From: JBDROU01 sp043809745 [NCBI: bacterium]
GTDB lineage: Bacteria; Elusimicrobiota; JBDRMW01
Direction of reading: 5' to 3'
Assembly: GCA_043809745.1 (NCBI GenBank)
Contig: JBDROU010000042.1
Span: forward strand, 1 to 28,390
Length of the DNA: 28,390 nucleotides
Positions 1-7,800 of the stretch are shown in pieces. The notes below the pieces were generated by a model, which was not told where the DNA came from, did not search any database, and was given only the letters and a program-made list of their open reading frames with translations. The first letter of the stretch is position 1, and each line of letters starts with the position of its first letter. A program made the translations under genes and the position numbers.

Positions 1-149
1 TTTTCATTCTTGTATATAATGCTCTGCAGTACGGTGAGTTTACTATCGCAATCCAAGCCGCTTCTACAAAAGCATACCGTAACCAACGATTACAACACGG
101 TAATAAATTGCCATGTGACACTTTTCCCCCTGAAGCATATGAGGGCCCA
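1..149 (-). pseudogene. IS110-family transposase, C-terminal fragment
   Basis: Read on the minus strand, one open frame runs from about 149 to the window edge. It carries the typical C-terminal signature of IS110/IS1111 transposases (transposase_20 domain): a GPSYASGGKVSHGN stretch, then NRWLRYAFVEAAWIAI and a YTRMK tail, matching the family pattern PS-x-x-SGGK...G-N-(R/K)-WLR-x-x-(L/F)VEAA. No start codon is visible. The frame joins directly to an inverted-repeat element at 150, and nothing resembling the rest of the transposase is seen beyond that element at 284-374. It is therefore most likely a broken remnant; the remaining C-terminal residues lie outside the window. The family is known for site-specific insertion, and one subgroup (IS1111-attC) inserts into integron attC sites, which fits the neighbouring attC-like sites. 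Confidence 0.7.
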
Positions 150-283
150 GGGTCAGGTCTTGCAATTAAACATTTCCTTTTCTTGCTTCTTCAAATCCCT
201 GCCAGTAGTTGCGTAATGAATATGGAAAGGTCTTTCATAAATTAGTAATGTAAAACATAACTTTTAATTGCAAGACCTGATCC
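150..283 (-). mobile_element. RAYT-derived MITE, copy 1
   Basis: This is a 134-bp element with near-perfect 20-bp terminal inverted repeats: GGGTCAGGTCTTGCAATTAA on the left, and on the right the reverse complement of GGATCAGGTCTTGCAATTAA (19/20). It is closely related to the copies at 1477-1611 and 4678-4808. In the other copies the minus strand encodes a mini-ORF starting MARPFRIHY. Here one base is missing just after the ATG, so the frame is lost, and this is the most diverged copy. It abuts the IS110 fragment. It has no transposase of its own and would need one in trans. Confidence 0.8.
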
Positions 284-374
284 TCTTGCCTGCATTATTT
301 TATAGTCGTACAAAATCTCTTTCTATTGTTATAATATTTACGCACGTTCCCTACTATCCCTTCATCTCACATAC

Positions 375-611
375 TCACGCTGAAGTGTATAAATGTTCAT
401 GCAGCATTTTTTTTAACAATATCGAAGTCTTAGGATTACTAATAATATTTTGCACTACATCAGGAGTTACTGGCACATAATTACCATCTATTAATACATT
501 TAACATATTACCATCAGAAATAAGTTTAAATATATTTTCACTATTCATTATATGATAGCCAGCAATTTCACCTTTGCCAGGTAGATTATTATCCAACTCA
601 CTTTTTTTTGC
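375..611 (-). pseudogene. Displaced C-terminal part of the Nudix-like protein (frameshift at A8)
   Basis: This open frame has no convincing start codon of its own. It opens only at the A8 homopolymer (T8 at 602-609 on the plus strand) inside the upstream Nudix-like gene. Shifting one frame within the A-run joins ...LLSKQKK to SELDNNLPGKGEIAGYH and continues to the TGA at 375, for about 75 further residues. The segment is hydrophilic and shows normal coding character (for example NYVPVTPDVVQNIISNP), whereas the unshifted frame ends after only about 17 more residues. It is probably the authentic C-terminus. The shift could be a sequencing or assembly error, a real mutation, or slippage at the A8 tract. 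Confidence 0.55.
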
Positions 612-1462
612 TTACTCAAGAGCCAATTATAATAATGTTCTGGTTTATTAAATTCCTTAATTTTATTATCATGCCATTCTTTATTTATTATAACTTGTTC
701 ATATTGATATTGCGTTATCTTAAATATGAATAAAGCATTTGGCTGAATTGCACGTTCCAAAAAATATTCATAAAACGTTAACTGAGAATCAACAATATTT
801 CTAATACTTAACTCCTCTTCAAGTTCTCCTTTAATTTTATTTTTAAGAGTATTTTCAAAGCTGTCCGAGATAGAATCTACTCTCCCTCCAGGTATAGTAA
901 AGTACCCCTGGTACGGTTGAATAGCCCTTTTTACTAATATAATATTACCGTCAGGGGCTATTGGTATTGCACTTACTGATAAGTAACATACTTTTCCAAG
1001 AAGTGTTACTATTATTGGAACATCAGCGACAAAGTCTATGTCTTTCCCTAAACGAATTAAGTCTTTTTCAGTTAATTCACTACGAAGTGGTTTTCCGTTA
1101 ATGCCTAGAATTGGGGCCCTACTGATGGTATTAATATACCATCCATTATTTCGGACTCTGAATTCTATCGCATCAATCATTTCTTTTGTTTCTTTTGGAG
1201 AAAAGCTTAACCCTAGTAATTCGTTTTGAATAGTGTCTAAATAACTTTTTAAATAAGGAGATTCCTTTGTAATAATTACGGGGTATGGTATATATTCATT
1301 TTTTGGGTATGTGCTATTAGTTAATGAATGATTATTACTATTGGCTTGAGGAAAAAGAGTTAATCTATCAATATTGTATGATGGCGGTGCAATAGAAAAT
1401 GCAATTTTACAACATATGACCGCTAACATAAACATTATAATAAGAAATAATTTTCTAACCAT
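548..1462 (-). CDS. Exported Nudix-hydrolase-like protein (frame interrupted near the 3' end)
   Basis: The 304-residue product starts at the ATG giving MVRKLFLII; an ATG 30 bases further upstream lies inside the inverted-repeat element and is unlikely to be used. Residues 1-23 form a signal peptide, followed by IAPPS at 24-28, the LAPP-type motif seen in several neighbours. Residues ~170-250 resemble a Nudix domain: a strand with GNIILVKRA, then PGGRVDS at 191-197 and GELEEELSI at 212-220, corresponding to the Nudix box GG...REUxEEUG. The box looks degenerate, with about four extra residues and Gly in place of the usual Arg before the first Glu, so hydrolysis is not assured. No Shine-Dalgarno sequence precedes the ATG, perhaps because the element at 1477-1611 replaced the native leader. 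The frame probably continues into 375-611 by a one-base shift. Nudix enzymes are normally cytoplasmic, so the signal peptide is unusual. Confidence 0.65.
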   Translation of the reverse strand: MVRKLFLIIMFMLAVICCKIAFSIAPPSYNIDRLTLFPQANSNNHSLTNSTYPKNEYIPYPVIITKESPYLKSYLDTIQNELLGLSFSPKETKEMIDAIEFRVRNNGWYINTISRAPILGINGKPLRSELTEKDLIRLGKDIDFVADVPIIVTLLGKVCYLSVSAIPIAPDGNIILVKRAIQPYQGYFTIPGGRVDSISDSFENTLKNKIKGELEEELSIRNIVDSQLTFYEYFLERAIQPNALFIFKITQYQYEQVIINKEWHDNKIKEFNKPEHYYNWLLSKQKKVSWIIIYLAKVKLLAII

Positions 1463-1476
1463 ATTGTTGGAGCGCA

Positions 1477-1611
1477 GGGTCAGGTCTTGCAATTAAGTAT
1501 TTCCTTTTCTTGCTTCTTCAACTCCCTGCCTGTAGTTGCATAATGAATACGGAAAGGTCTTGCCATAAATTAGTAATGTAAAACATAATGTTTAATTGCA
1601 AGACCTGATCC
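1477..1611 (-). mobile_element. RAYT-derived MITE, copy 2
   Basis: This 135-bp element has terminal inverted repeats at 1477-1496 and 1592-1611 (19/20). On the minus strand it holds a complete 28-codon mini-ORF starting MARPFRIHYATTG and ending ILNCKT-stop. MARP(F/L)RI is the characteristic N-terminus of REP-associated tyrosine transposases (Y1_Tnp family). The rest resembles their lysine-rich C-terminal end. It therefore looks like an internal-deletion derivative in which the start and end of the transposase gene were joined. It sits between the Nudix-like gene and the lipoprotein gene. Confidence 0.85.
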
Positions 1612-1647
1612 TCTTCCCTTTTGTCCCCTTTGTGCTTATTAGATTTT

Positions 1648-2115
1648 TCATTTCTTAATACGTTCGTATGAATTGCCATTAAATTTATATGTATACTTAT
1701 GTAATTCATATGCACTCATGTGAGATGAAGTTTCAAAATATGGAATTCCATCTTCCCAATACGCCTTTAACATATTACCTTCCAACTTACCAATATACTC
1801 AAATTTGTCATTAGCAACATGGAATACATAGTATCTACCATTAAGCTGAGCACCTCTGACTTGGTTATGTAATCCTAAGCCATACAGATTTGCTTCAATT
1901 ACAATAACCCAGCCTTGCAATGTCTTAGATTCACAGAAGTATCGATGGATTACACTATCAGATGCAAGATTAAAAATGTTATCCTTAACTACAGTTTCAG
2001 AATCAGCAATAAAATTAAATACTTCCTCATATGAATCGTAAGTCTTTGATTCTGAACGCGCTTGACAAGAGAACAAAATCAACAGTGCAGAAATGTACAG
2101 AATAATATTTTTCAT
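1648..2115 (-). CDS. Small lipoprotein of unknown function
   Basis: The 155-residue protein starts MKNIILYISALLILFSC, a lipoprotein signal with the LFSC lipobox at 14-17. The mature protein would be lipidated at Cys17. The start is set by a strong GGAGG that overlaps an upstream in-frame ATG (2130) and lies about 6 bases before the ATG at 2115. The mature part is mixed alpha/beta, with aromatic-rich strands such as NGRYYVFHV and AYWEDGIPYFE, and no recognised domain. The gene begins 22 bases after the inferred crossover box of the attC-like site at 2138-2204, the layout expected for an integron cassette gene. Its own downstream attC is not recognisable; the MITE copy 2 lies there. Function unknown. 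Confidence 0.75.
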   Translation of the reverse strand: MKNIILYISALLILFSCQARSESKTYDSYEEVFNFIADSETVVKDNIFNLASDSVIHRYFCESKTLQGWVIVIEANLYGLGLHNQVRGAQLNGRYYVFHVANDKFEYIGKLEGNMLKAYWEDGIPYFETSSHMSAYELHKYTYKFNGNSYERIKK

Positions 2116-2137
2116 TATTTTCCTCCGCATAACACCA

Positions 2138-2204
2138 AACTAACCAGATTTTACGGAGCCGCAAAGCGGCGCAGTGAAGGTCACCTGTATTGCTCTAGTT
2201 AGAT
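2138..2204 (-). other. attC-like recombination site (site B)
   Basis: Read on the minus strand this 67-bp site starts with ATCTAAC (a perfect RYYYAAC R'' box), folds around the hairpin GCCGC-TTT-GCGGC at 2158-2170, and ends with GTTAGTT (6/7 to the GTTRRRY R' box). It is homologous to site A (3399-3464): both share the GCCGCAAAGCGGCG core and flanking AACC and GTTA arms. It lies between two same-strand genes, immediately upstream of the lipoprotein ribosome binding site. Confidence 0.7.
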
Positions 2205-2274
2205 GCTTTTATTTTATAAAATAATTAACTCAAGTGCCCATTCAATTCCTCTTCAAAATATCAACAACTTACTT

Positions 2275-2967
2275 TTATGTTGCTTTAAGTATAATGTTTT
2301 GCAAATTCTCCTTTTCTCCTACTGACATAGTTTTTGAAAAAACAGAATCTCTTGTAGCAGCACTATAAAGGTTTGCTGCCTTTTTATTTTCATCTGCAAA
2401 TATTAAAAGTTTTATTGCAGAATAAACTGCACTTTCAATCTCAATCCCCGGTGTTTTTTTTTGTTCAGGAGTAAGGGCATAATAATACGAATATTTTATA
2501 AGAGCCTCAAGCTTTAAAAAGTTATCAGACAATGGATAGTTTTGCATTAATAAGTCTTCCTTGACTGTTTCAAAACAAGAAAAAAGCCTCGGCAATGTAA
2601 AGCCTTGATGATGTGGAGTGATGAAAGGATAAAGCATTACTTTATATCCTGAAAGTATGATGTCATTATGTTTTTTAGTCTCAAAAGGAAATGTTCTAAA
2701 ATATTTTATAATTTTATCTAAATACATTTGGAAAGTTTTATAAGATCCTTTAGCTAATTCAGAATCAAGATTCGCTGGATCAGCAAAAACATAAATTGCT
2801 TTATATACTTTTGCAATATACGACCAAATTTCTTTCGCACTCAAATCATCGGCAATTTGTGCATTGGGGGGCATACTTGTAGTACCTGGTGGTGCTAAAT
2901 GAGAGCAATATGCAGAAATATGCATTGACGCTAAATTTATAATAAGCAAAACAGAAATTTTATTCAT
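2275..2967 (-). CDS. Exported protein of unknown function with LAPP motif
   Basis: The 230-residue protein has an N-terminal signal peptide (about residues 1-22) followed by HLAPPGTTS, with LAPP at 24-27. The mature region is predicted largely helical, with Lys/Leu-rich segments (DKIIKYFRTF, LKLEALIKYSYYYALTPEQKK) and no catalytic motif I recognise. No clear Shine-Dalgarno precedes the ATG at 2967, but this is the only good start. The gene is flanked by attC-like sites, C (2993-3062) upstream and B (2138-2204) downstream, with about 70 bases between its stop codon and site B. This makes it a probable single-gene cassette. The LAPP motif links it to the exported proteins elsewhere in the window. 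Function unknown. Confidence 0.75.
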   Translation of the reverse strand: MNKISVLLIINLASMHISAYCSHLAPPGTTSMPPNAQIADDLSAKEIWSYIAKVYKAIYVFADPANLDSELAKGSYKTFQMYLDKIIKYFRTFPFETKKHNDIILSGYKVMLYPFITPHHQGFTLPRLFSCFETVKEDLLMQNYPLSDNFLKLEALIKYSYYYALTPEQKKTPGIEIESAVYSAIKLLIFADENKKAANLYSAATRDSVFSKTMSVGEKENLQNIILKAT

Positions 2968-2992
2968 TAGTTTTTTAATTAGTGTTATTGTG

Positions 2993-3062
2993 TTCTAACA
3001 TTGACATCACCGGCAAGACCTCGCAACGCGCGGGACTGGCCCGGTGGATAAAATGGTTATAA
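2993..3062 (-). other. attC-like recombination site (site C)
   Basis: On the minus strand the site runs from TTATAAC (R''-like, overlapping the HNH stop codon) to GTTAGAA (R'-like, 6/7 to GTTRRRY). The arms form an imperfect dyad (TTATAAC...CCACCGGGC against GCCGGTG...GTTAGAA) enclosing a GC-rich centre near 3013-3042. The centre differs in sequence from sites A and B, as is normal for attC sites, which conserve structure more than sequence. Confidence 0.6.
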
Positions 3063-3368
3063 GTTTTTATTTAATGAGTTTCTAACTACCCTTGCAAAAA
3101 AACTTTTATTGATACCCTTTTCTTTGCAATATTTTGATTTTATCCAATTCGAAAGCTTTTTTGCGCCTTTACTTGCATTGCAGCCAATGCAGCAACGAGT
3201 AATGTTTTCTCTCGTGATTATTTTAGCATTATTTATGATGTGCTCCCATGAGGCTTGTGTTTTTCTGGATTGTTTTGATGATCCGAATTTAACACCGCAG
3301 TATACACAGGCTTTATCTCGTTTGATAACTTCCTTTTCAAGCCATTCTGGAATATTCCAATTATTCAT
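3057..3368 (-). CDS. HNH endonuclease
   Basis: The 103-residue protein matches compact HNH nucleases: paired cysteines CVYC at 21-24, the WEHI segment with His43 at the expected catalytic position, a central Asn around 57, and CIGCNASKG at 60-68, which supplies the second zinc Cys pair and the usual CN-x-x-KG ending. The expected activity is metal-dependent DNA cleavage; the biological target is unknown. It has no signal peptide and should be cytoplasmic. It lies between attC-like sites A and C, and its stop codon overlaps the R'' box of site C, so it is a typical single-gene cassette. The basic C-terminus (KSFFARVVRNSLNKN) may help DNA binding. Toxin or phage-defence roles are possible but not shown. 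Confidence 0.85.
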   Translation of the reverse strand: MNNWNIPEWLEKEVIKRDKACVYCGVKFGSSKQSRKTQASWEHIINNAKIITRENITRCCIGCNASKGAKKLSNWIKSKYCKEKGINKSFFARVVRNSLNKNL

Positions 3369-3398
3369 TTTCTGATTTAATTCTTTCTTATAAAATTA

Positions 3399-3464
3399 AA
3401 TTAACCTGACTGAACGAAGCCGCAAAGCGGCGTAGTAAAATTCTGGTTGAGCGCTTTGTTATGT
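3399..3464 (-). other. attC-like recombination site (site A)
   Basis: On the minus strand the site starts ACATAAC (6/7 to RYYYAAC), overlapping the last base of the phosphatase stop codon. It continues AAAGCGCTCAACC, very like the start of many known attC sites, folds at GCCGC-TTT-GCGGC and ends GTTAATT (6/7 to GTTRRRY). It is homologous to site B. The next gene (HNH) starts about 31 bases further on. Confidence 0.7.
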
Positions 3465-4642
3465 TATTGACTCATTTCAGTTAAATTACTTTTGCTTGAT
3501 ATATTTTTCAATAATTCAATGGCTGTTAATGAATTATTACCTATCAATTTATTTATTGTTCTTAAAAGTACAAGTCCACCAATGGAAAATTTCCTAGAAG
3601 ATAAAAACGTATCGGGGATTTCCAGGGCTTTTTCAATCTCTTCAGGTTTATTACCAAGAAACATTTTCAAATGAATATAATCGCCAAAGTCAATTTTAAA
3701 TACACTTAAATCACCTGTGCTATCACCAGCAGAAATTAATATGACATGGTTTTTATCTAAATTTGGCTCAATATACTTATAAAATATTTCACTTACCGTA
3801 GGACCTTTCTCCGCTAGGGATACATCAACAGCATTACTGTGCGAATTATAGTATAATGGATCTCCCGTACTTGATTTACTACCGATTGTAGTTCTTGCTC
3901 TTTCTCTAATATTCATTGTTCTATTCCCTATACCAATTTCCTTATTCACATAATCGAATTCTAACGTCAACATATTACCTCGATTCCAAATGAATATATC
4001 CCCAAACAAATCATCAGATCTAAATTCTTCTGGTATAAGATGCAGCTTTTGTACAGGTATCTTACCCTGATTAGAATTACTCCATGATTTACTCAGTTTC
4101 ACTTTATCTAACTCAGCTGTGGCATGCCTTTTACAATCCTTTAAATATGATTTAAGTTTATCTCTAAGATCCATACCCTCGAATTCAACAAACAATTCAT
4201 CTATTAAGGATTGTGCAATTATATTCATATCATTTTGCTTCAAGTGCTTTGGCGTTTTATAGGTTATAACTTGTCCAATTTCATCAAAACCAAATGCTCC
4301 CGATCCTAGATCATGTACAACCTTTAAATATCTTAGTTTTCCAATATCCTTACGTTCTGCTAGCTTCGCCATAACAGGATCAACTAAGTTTTTCCATATT
4401 CTGCTCCTATCTCTTCCTGTATGAACAACCATAATTGTTTCTAAAGATAGATTTGCTACAAAATTATCTAAGTTTTCTCCTGATAATTCCTTGTCTGCTT
4501 CTTCTAAGCTATTATCGTAATCAATAAAAAGAACAATATTCTTTATTTCCAGTAAGGCATTCAACCCTTGAGGAGCTAAGCAAAAAGAATACTGGCAAGA
4601 ATATATGATTAGAATAAAAAATAAATAATATTTTTTTAACAT
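3464..4642 (-). CDS. Exported HAD-superfamily (Cof/SPP-type) phosphatase-like protein
   Basis: The product is 392 residues from the ATG giving MLKKYYLFF; an ATG 15 bases upstream is possible, and no strong Shine-Dalgarno separates them. Residues 1-21 are a signal peptide, followed by LAPQG at 22-26. The haloacid-dehalogenase motifs are in order: motif I DYDNS (Asp41, Asp43), motif II HTGRDRS (Thr75), motif III Lys279 in LAEKGPTVSEIF, motif IV GDSTGD (Asp307, Asp311). The long cap between motifs II and III and the KG pattern point to subclass IIB, the Cof and sucrose-phosphate-phosphatase type. Substrate unknown, likely a phosphorylated sugar or similar; export makes this unusual. The stop codon runs straight into attC-like site A, and an inverted-repeat element (4678-4808) lies just upstream, so the native promoter is unclear. 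Confidence 0.75.
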   Translation of the reverse strand: MLKKYYLFFILIIYSCQYSFCLAPQGLNALLEIKNIVLFIDYDNSLEEADKELSGENLDNFVANLSLETIMVVHTGRDRSRIWKNLVDPVMAKLAERKDIGKLRYLKVVHDLGSGAFGFDEIGQVITYKTPKHLKQNDMNIIAQSLIDELFVEFEGMDLRDKLKSYLKDCKRHATAELDKVKLSKSWSNSNQGKIPVQKLHLIPEEFRSDDLFGDIFIWNRGNMLTLEFDYVNKEIGIGNRTMNIRERARTTIGSKSSTGDPLYYNSHSNAVDVSLAEKGPTVSEIFYKYIEPNLDKNHVILISAGDSTGDLSVFKIDFGDYIHLKMFLGNKPEEIEKALEIPDTFLSSRKFSIGGLVLLRTINKLIGNNSLTAIELLKNISSKSNLTEMSQ

Positions 4643-4677
4643 AACAAAATAAATCATCAGCGCCTGGAGTGGAGCGC

Positions 4678-4808
4678 GGGGTCTTGCAATTAAGTATTTC
4701 CTTTTCTTGCTTCTTCAACTCCCTGCCGGTAGTTGCATAATGAATACGGAAAGGTCTTGCCATAAATTAGTAATGTAAAACATAATGTTTAATTGCAAGA
4801 CTTGAACC
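4678..4808 (-). mobile_element. RAYT-derived MITE, copy 3
   Basis: This copy is almost identical to the one at 1477-1611 internally but its left terminal repeat is shortened (GGGGTCTTGCAATTAA, lacking the TCAG step). The minus strand encodes MARPFRIHYATTGREL...ILNCKT, but loss of the terminal TGA lets the frame run on into the phosphatase gene in the wrong frame. That read-through is not a plausible protein. The element sits directly upstream of the phosphatase gene. Confidence 0.82.
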
Positions 4809-4871
4809 ATTTCTTGGAGATGTGACGTGTACCCGGAATTCAACGTTCCCTTAAAACTTATGGACTTTAAT

Positions 4872-7800
4872 TTATAGTGAGTCTTCTATTTGAGAACCTT
4901 TTTTAATTTTTTCTACTTCTCTGGGATTTTGGAATCGCATATTTTCTTTTTCCTCATCATAGAGTTTCTGCACCATTTCGGTTACTTCTCTGTCACTGGT
5001 AGTCACTTGATCAGATGATATACCTAACATAACCATTTCTCGAGCAATAAATGAACATACACTAATGATTAGCGGTTTAACAAAACAATTAGGCATATTA
5101 ATATTTACAGCATCTCCTAAACTGAAATTAAATTGTTTAGGATTATTTCGTGCTTCTTCAGTTTTTAGGTAGTTGGTCCATAAACGATCGTTTTCTAACT
5201 GAGCTTCACGCGCTTTCAGGACTTCCCTTTCCTGCTCATCTTTTGTCAAGCGGCTGATATCACGCAATGCATAGGCATGGGTTTTTGCATTTTTAAGCAG
5301 AAGTTTATCAAATTCGGAAAAGGGATTTTTTCCAAGCACTTCTTCAAACACCAGTTCATGCGCGGCTGAGCCGGCTGTTTTCATTTTCAGCAGGAACCCA
5401 TTAGCTTCAGAGGTTGCATTTCCTTCGCTTACAATTCGCTCGGTTTCCATCCCAAACCTGCCGAAAAAGTCTCTTGTTATATTTTCCATGCTTTCATCCA
5501 TATGCTTAATGAATTCATTGACATCTCTTCCTTCAATCAATCCTTGCAGCCAGTTATAGTCTCGATTGGAGTCACCAGTTCCGGAAGGTCGTAGTGTAAC
5601 CTTAATTTTATCTTTAGTCTTCTTGTTCACAAGAATCAAACGAACACCTTCTTCCGGTAAACCCTTATAGAAAATGTCATATTTTCCAGCCCTGTAAATA
5701 AGTATATCATCAATACTGTAGTTTTCATTGTTAATAGTGAAAACCACTTCTTCTCCCATGTCTTTTAGCTTTTGAACCCAGAGTGAAAACACCTTCTCTA
5801 AATTCTCCACTGTGTTAAACTTCTGTTCTTCACCCTCAGCACCCGGATAGCGCGTATATAAATTCTCACTCCCCATGTAGCCACCCAGCTTTTCAATCAT
5901 ATTAGTAAAAAGCTCGTAAGGCTCCTTATTCCAGATCGCTTTTGCGAATGAGTAAATTTCAGCAAATTCAAAAAAGGCAAGCCCGCCATCCTTTTCAGAT
6001 ATATGAAAATCGCGGATTTTTCCTGAATGAGGACCAACCCTTCCTAATTTGCCATAACCATTACTTTCTTCTATACCGCATGCAATTTCAATTTCACGTA
6101 TAGATTTTATCTTTTTTATTGCAGCAGTGTAATTGCCTTCATCAAGACTTAATATAGCATCATCAATTATATCAAGCCCTGCTTCCTGGTAAGGAACATT
6201 ATCTTTTAATAGAGAATTACATTCCTTAAACTTAGCTTCTGATTTACTTATTGCCGCGTCTAACATTTTAGAAGGCAGCAGCCAGCTAAGATATTTCTCT
6301 GCCAAGAGCAATCGATAAAGTGACTGAGCACTTCGCGCAATATCAAAGTATTTTCTTGTGAGATCTGCTATTTCTGTATAACCGACCCATGTTTTCCCCA
6401 CATATATATTGAGACCATAAGTTTTTCTAAAGTAAGATGCGATATCCTCCAGCATCTCTGTAGTAACATGCGATTCAATCATTATATAAATCTTGTTCTT
6501 ATCGAGTACGCCGGCTCGAGCCTGCATGAGTAGCCTGTAAAATAACAACATAGCCCAGGCATCATTAGCAGTAAGAAGACGAAAATCCTGCATATTTTCT
6601 TTCAAATATTCTTCTTTTGCTTTAAGGATCGCTTCATCCCCTCCTTTTGCGAGTTCCGGTTCGTAGACATTCCTTTTCCACCATTCAATAAACGTATTTT
6701 TCATATTGCCGTTTATGCTTGTAGGAAGAGCATTTCCATAACGATCTGCATCTGGATCCGTTGCTGCAGGAATTTTTCCTTCTAGTGCATTAACACCTCG
6801 CTTAAAACCTTCCAGATCTGTTCCATGCTGATTGATATAATCATTAATATTACTCATCCAGCCTTCAACAACTCCGGGATCAGGCATATCATGTCCCGGG
6901 AATGTTCCATCCATGTTTTCTGTTTGCTGTTTCACAATCTCAAAATTATTATATCCCATCATCTTAAAAAAGAGAGGAAGATTAGCTCCGGGTATAGAAC
7001 CAACACCATAAAAGGCTGAATATAATAAAGGAAGATTACTTTTTGCTTCCTTTATTTTGCGCTTTTCTTCTCTTGTCAGTTTTCGATAAGGAATCGGAGA
7101 TTGTCTCACTAAGTGATCATAATATAAAGGATAGAATGGTGTGAATTTTGCACCGCAATAATCGAAGTTTTCTTTCTCATTTCGGTCTCCCAACCAGCGG
7201 ACATTCGAACGGTTTTGCCTAAAAACATTTCTAAAATCCTTCATATCCATATCCACCAGCTCAAGCTTCATGTCTTCGTATGTTACTTCGTTACGATACC
7301 TTTTTGCAATCAAGTCTTTAACAAACGCAGGGACCTGTGACATCCAATGACCTACAAAGGCCTTAAAACCATTATAGTTTGCCTCGCTATGGCTTGCGGA
7401 AATCAAATTCCCTAAAGCAGATCCGCCTACATTAAGAAAACCGAGTATCCGAAAATTGAAAGTTTTAACGGCAACCCGAATTATTCTCGACCTGCCAAAG
7501 AATCTCCAGCCTTTTGAGGCTGCCGCACCAGCAGGAACCCCTGCTGGAGCATCAAATAAATTGACTTTAAGTCCATTCTTTAAATAAGCAGTAGCTAAAA
7601 GATAAGCAAAATAGTCGCCATTCAAGCGGCTGTCAAATGCAATTGTTACCGAACCTCGTCCCAGATTATCCGCAAATTCCATATCGATGCCTAACTCTTT
7701 AGCCGCTTCTTTTAATTTCTTGTTTTGCTCTATTAAATTGTATAGTTGAATTTGATAATCCTCATAGAGTTTACTGATACTTGCTACCTGCTGAAGCAAA

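Noticed and set aside
268-480. 70-codon plus-strand frame opposite the Nudix C-terminal segment
   Set aside because: Antisense shadow starting in the MITE; no homology and no start signal.
1518-1715. 65-codon minus-strand frame across MITE copy 2 and the lipoprotein 3' end
   Set aside because: Wrong frame of both the MITE mini-ORF and the lipoprotein; no ribosome binding site.
2131-2137. GTTATGC (minus strand) as the R' box of site B
   Set aside because: Looks like a classic attC end, but alignment with homologous site A puts the R' box at GTTAGTT (2138-2144).
4521-4763. 80-codon minus-strand frame starting MARPFRIHY and running into the HAD gene
   Set aside because: It starts in the MITE mini-ORF and continues out of frame through the phosphatase gene because the MITE stop was lost; not a real protein.
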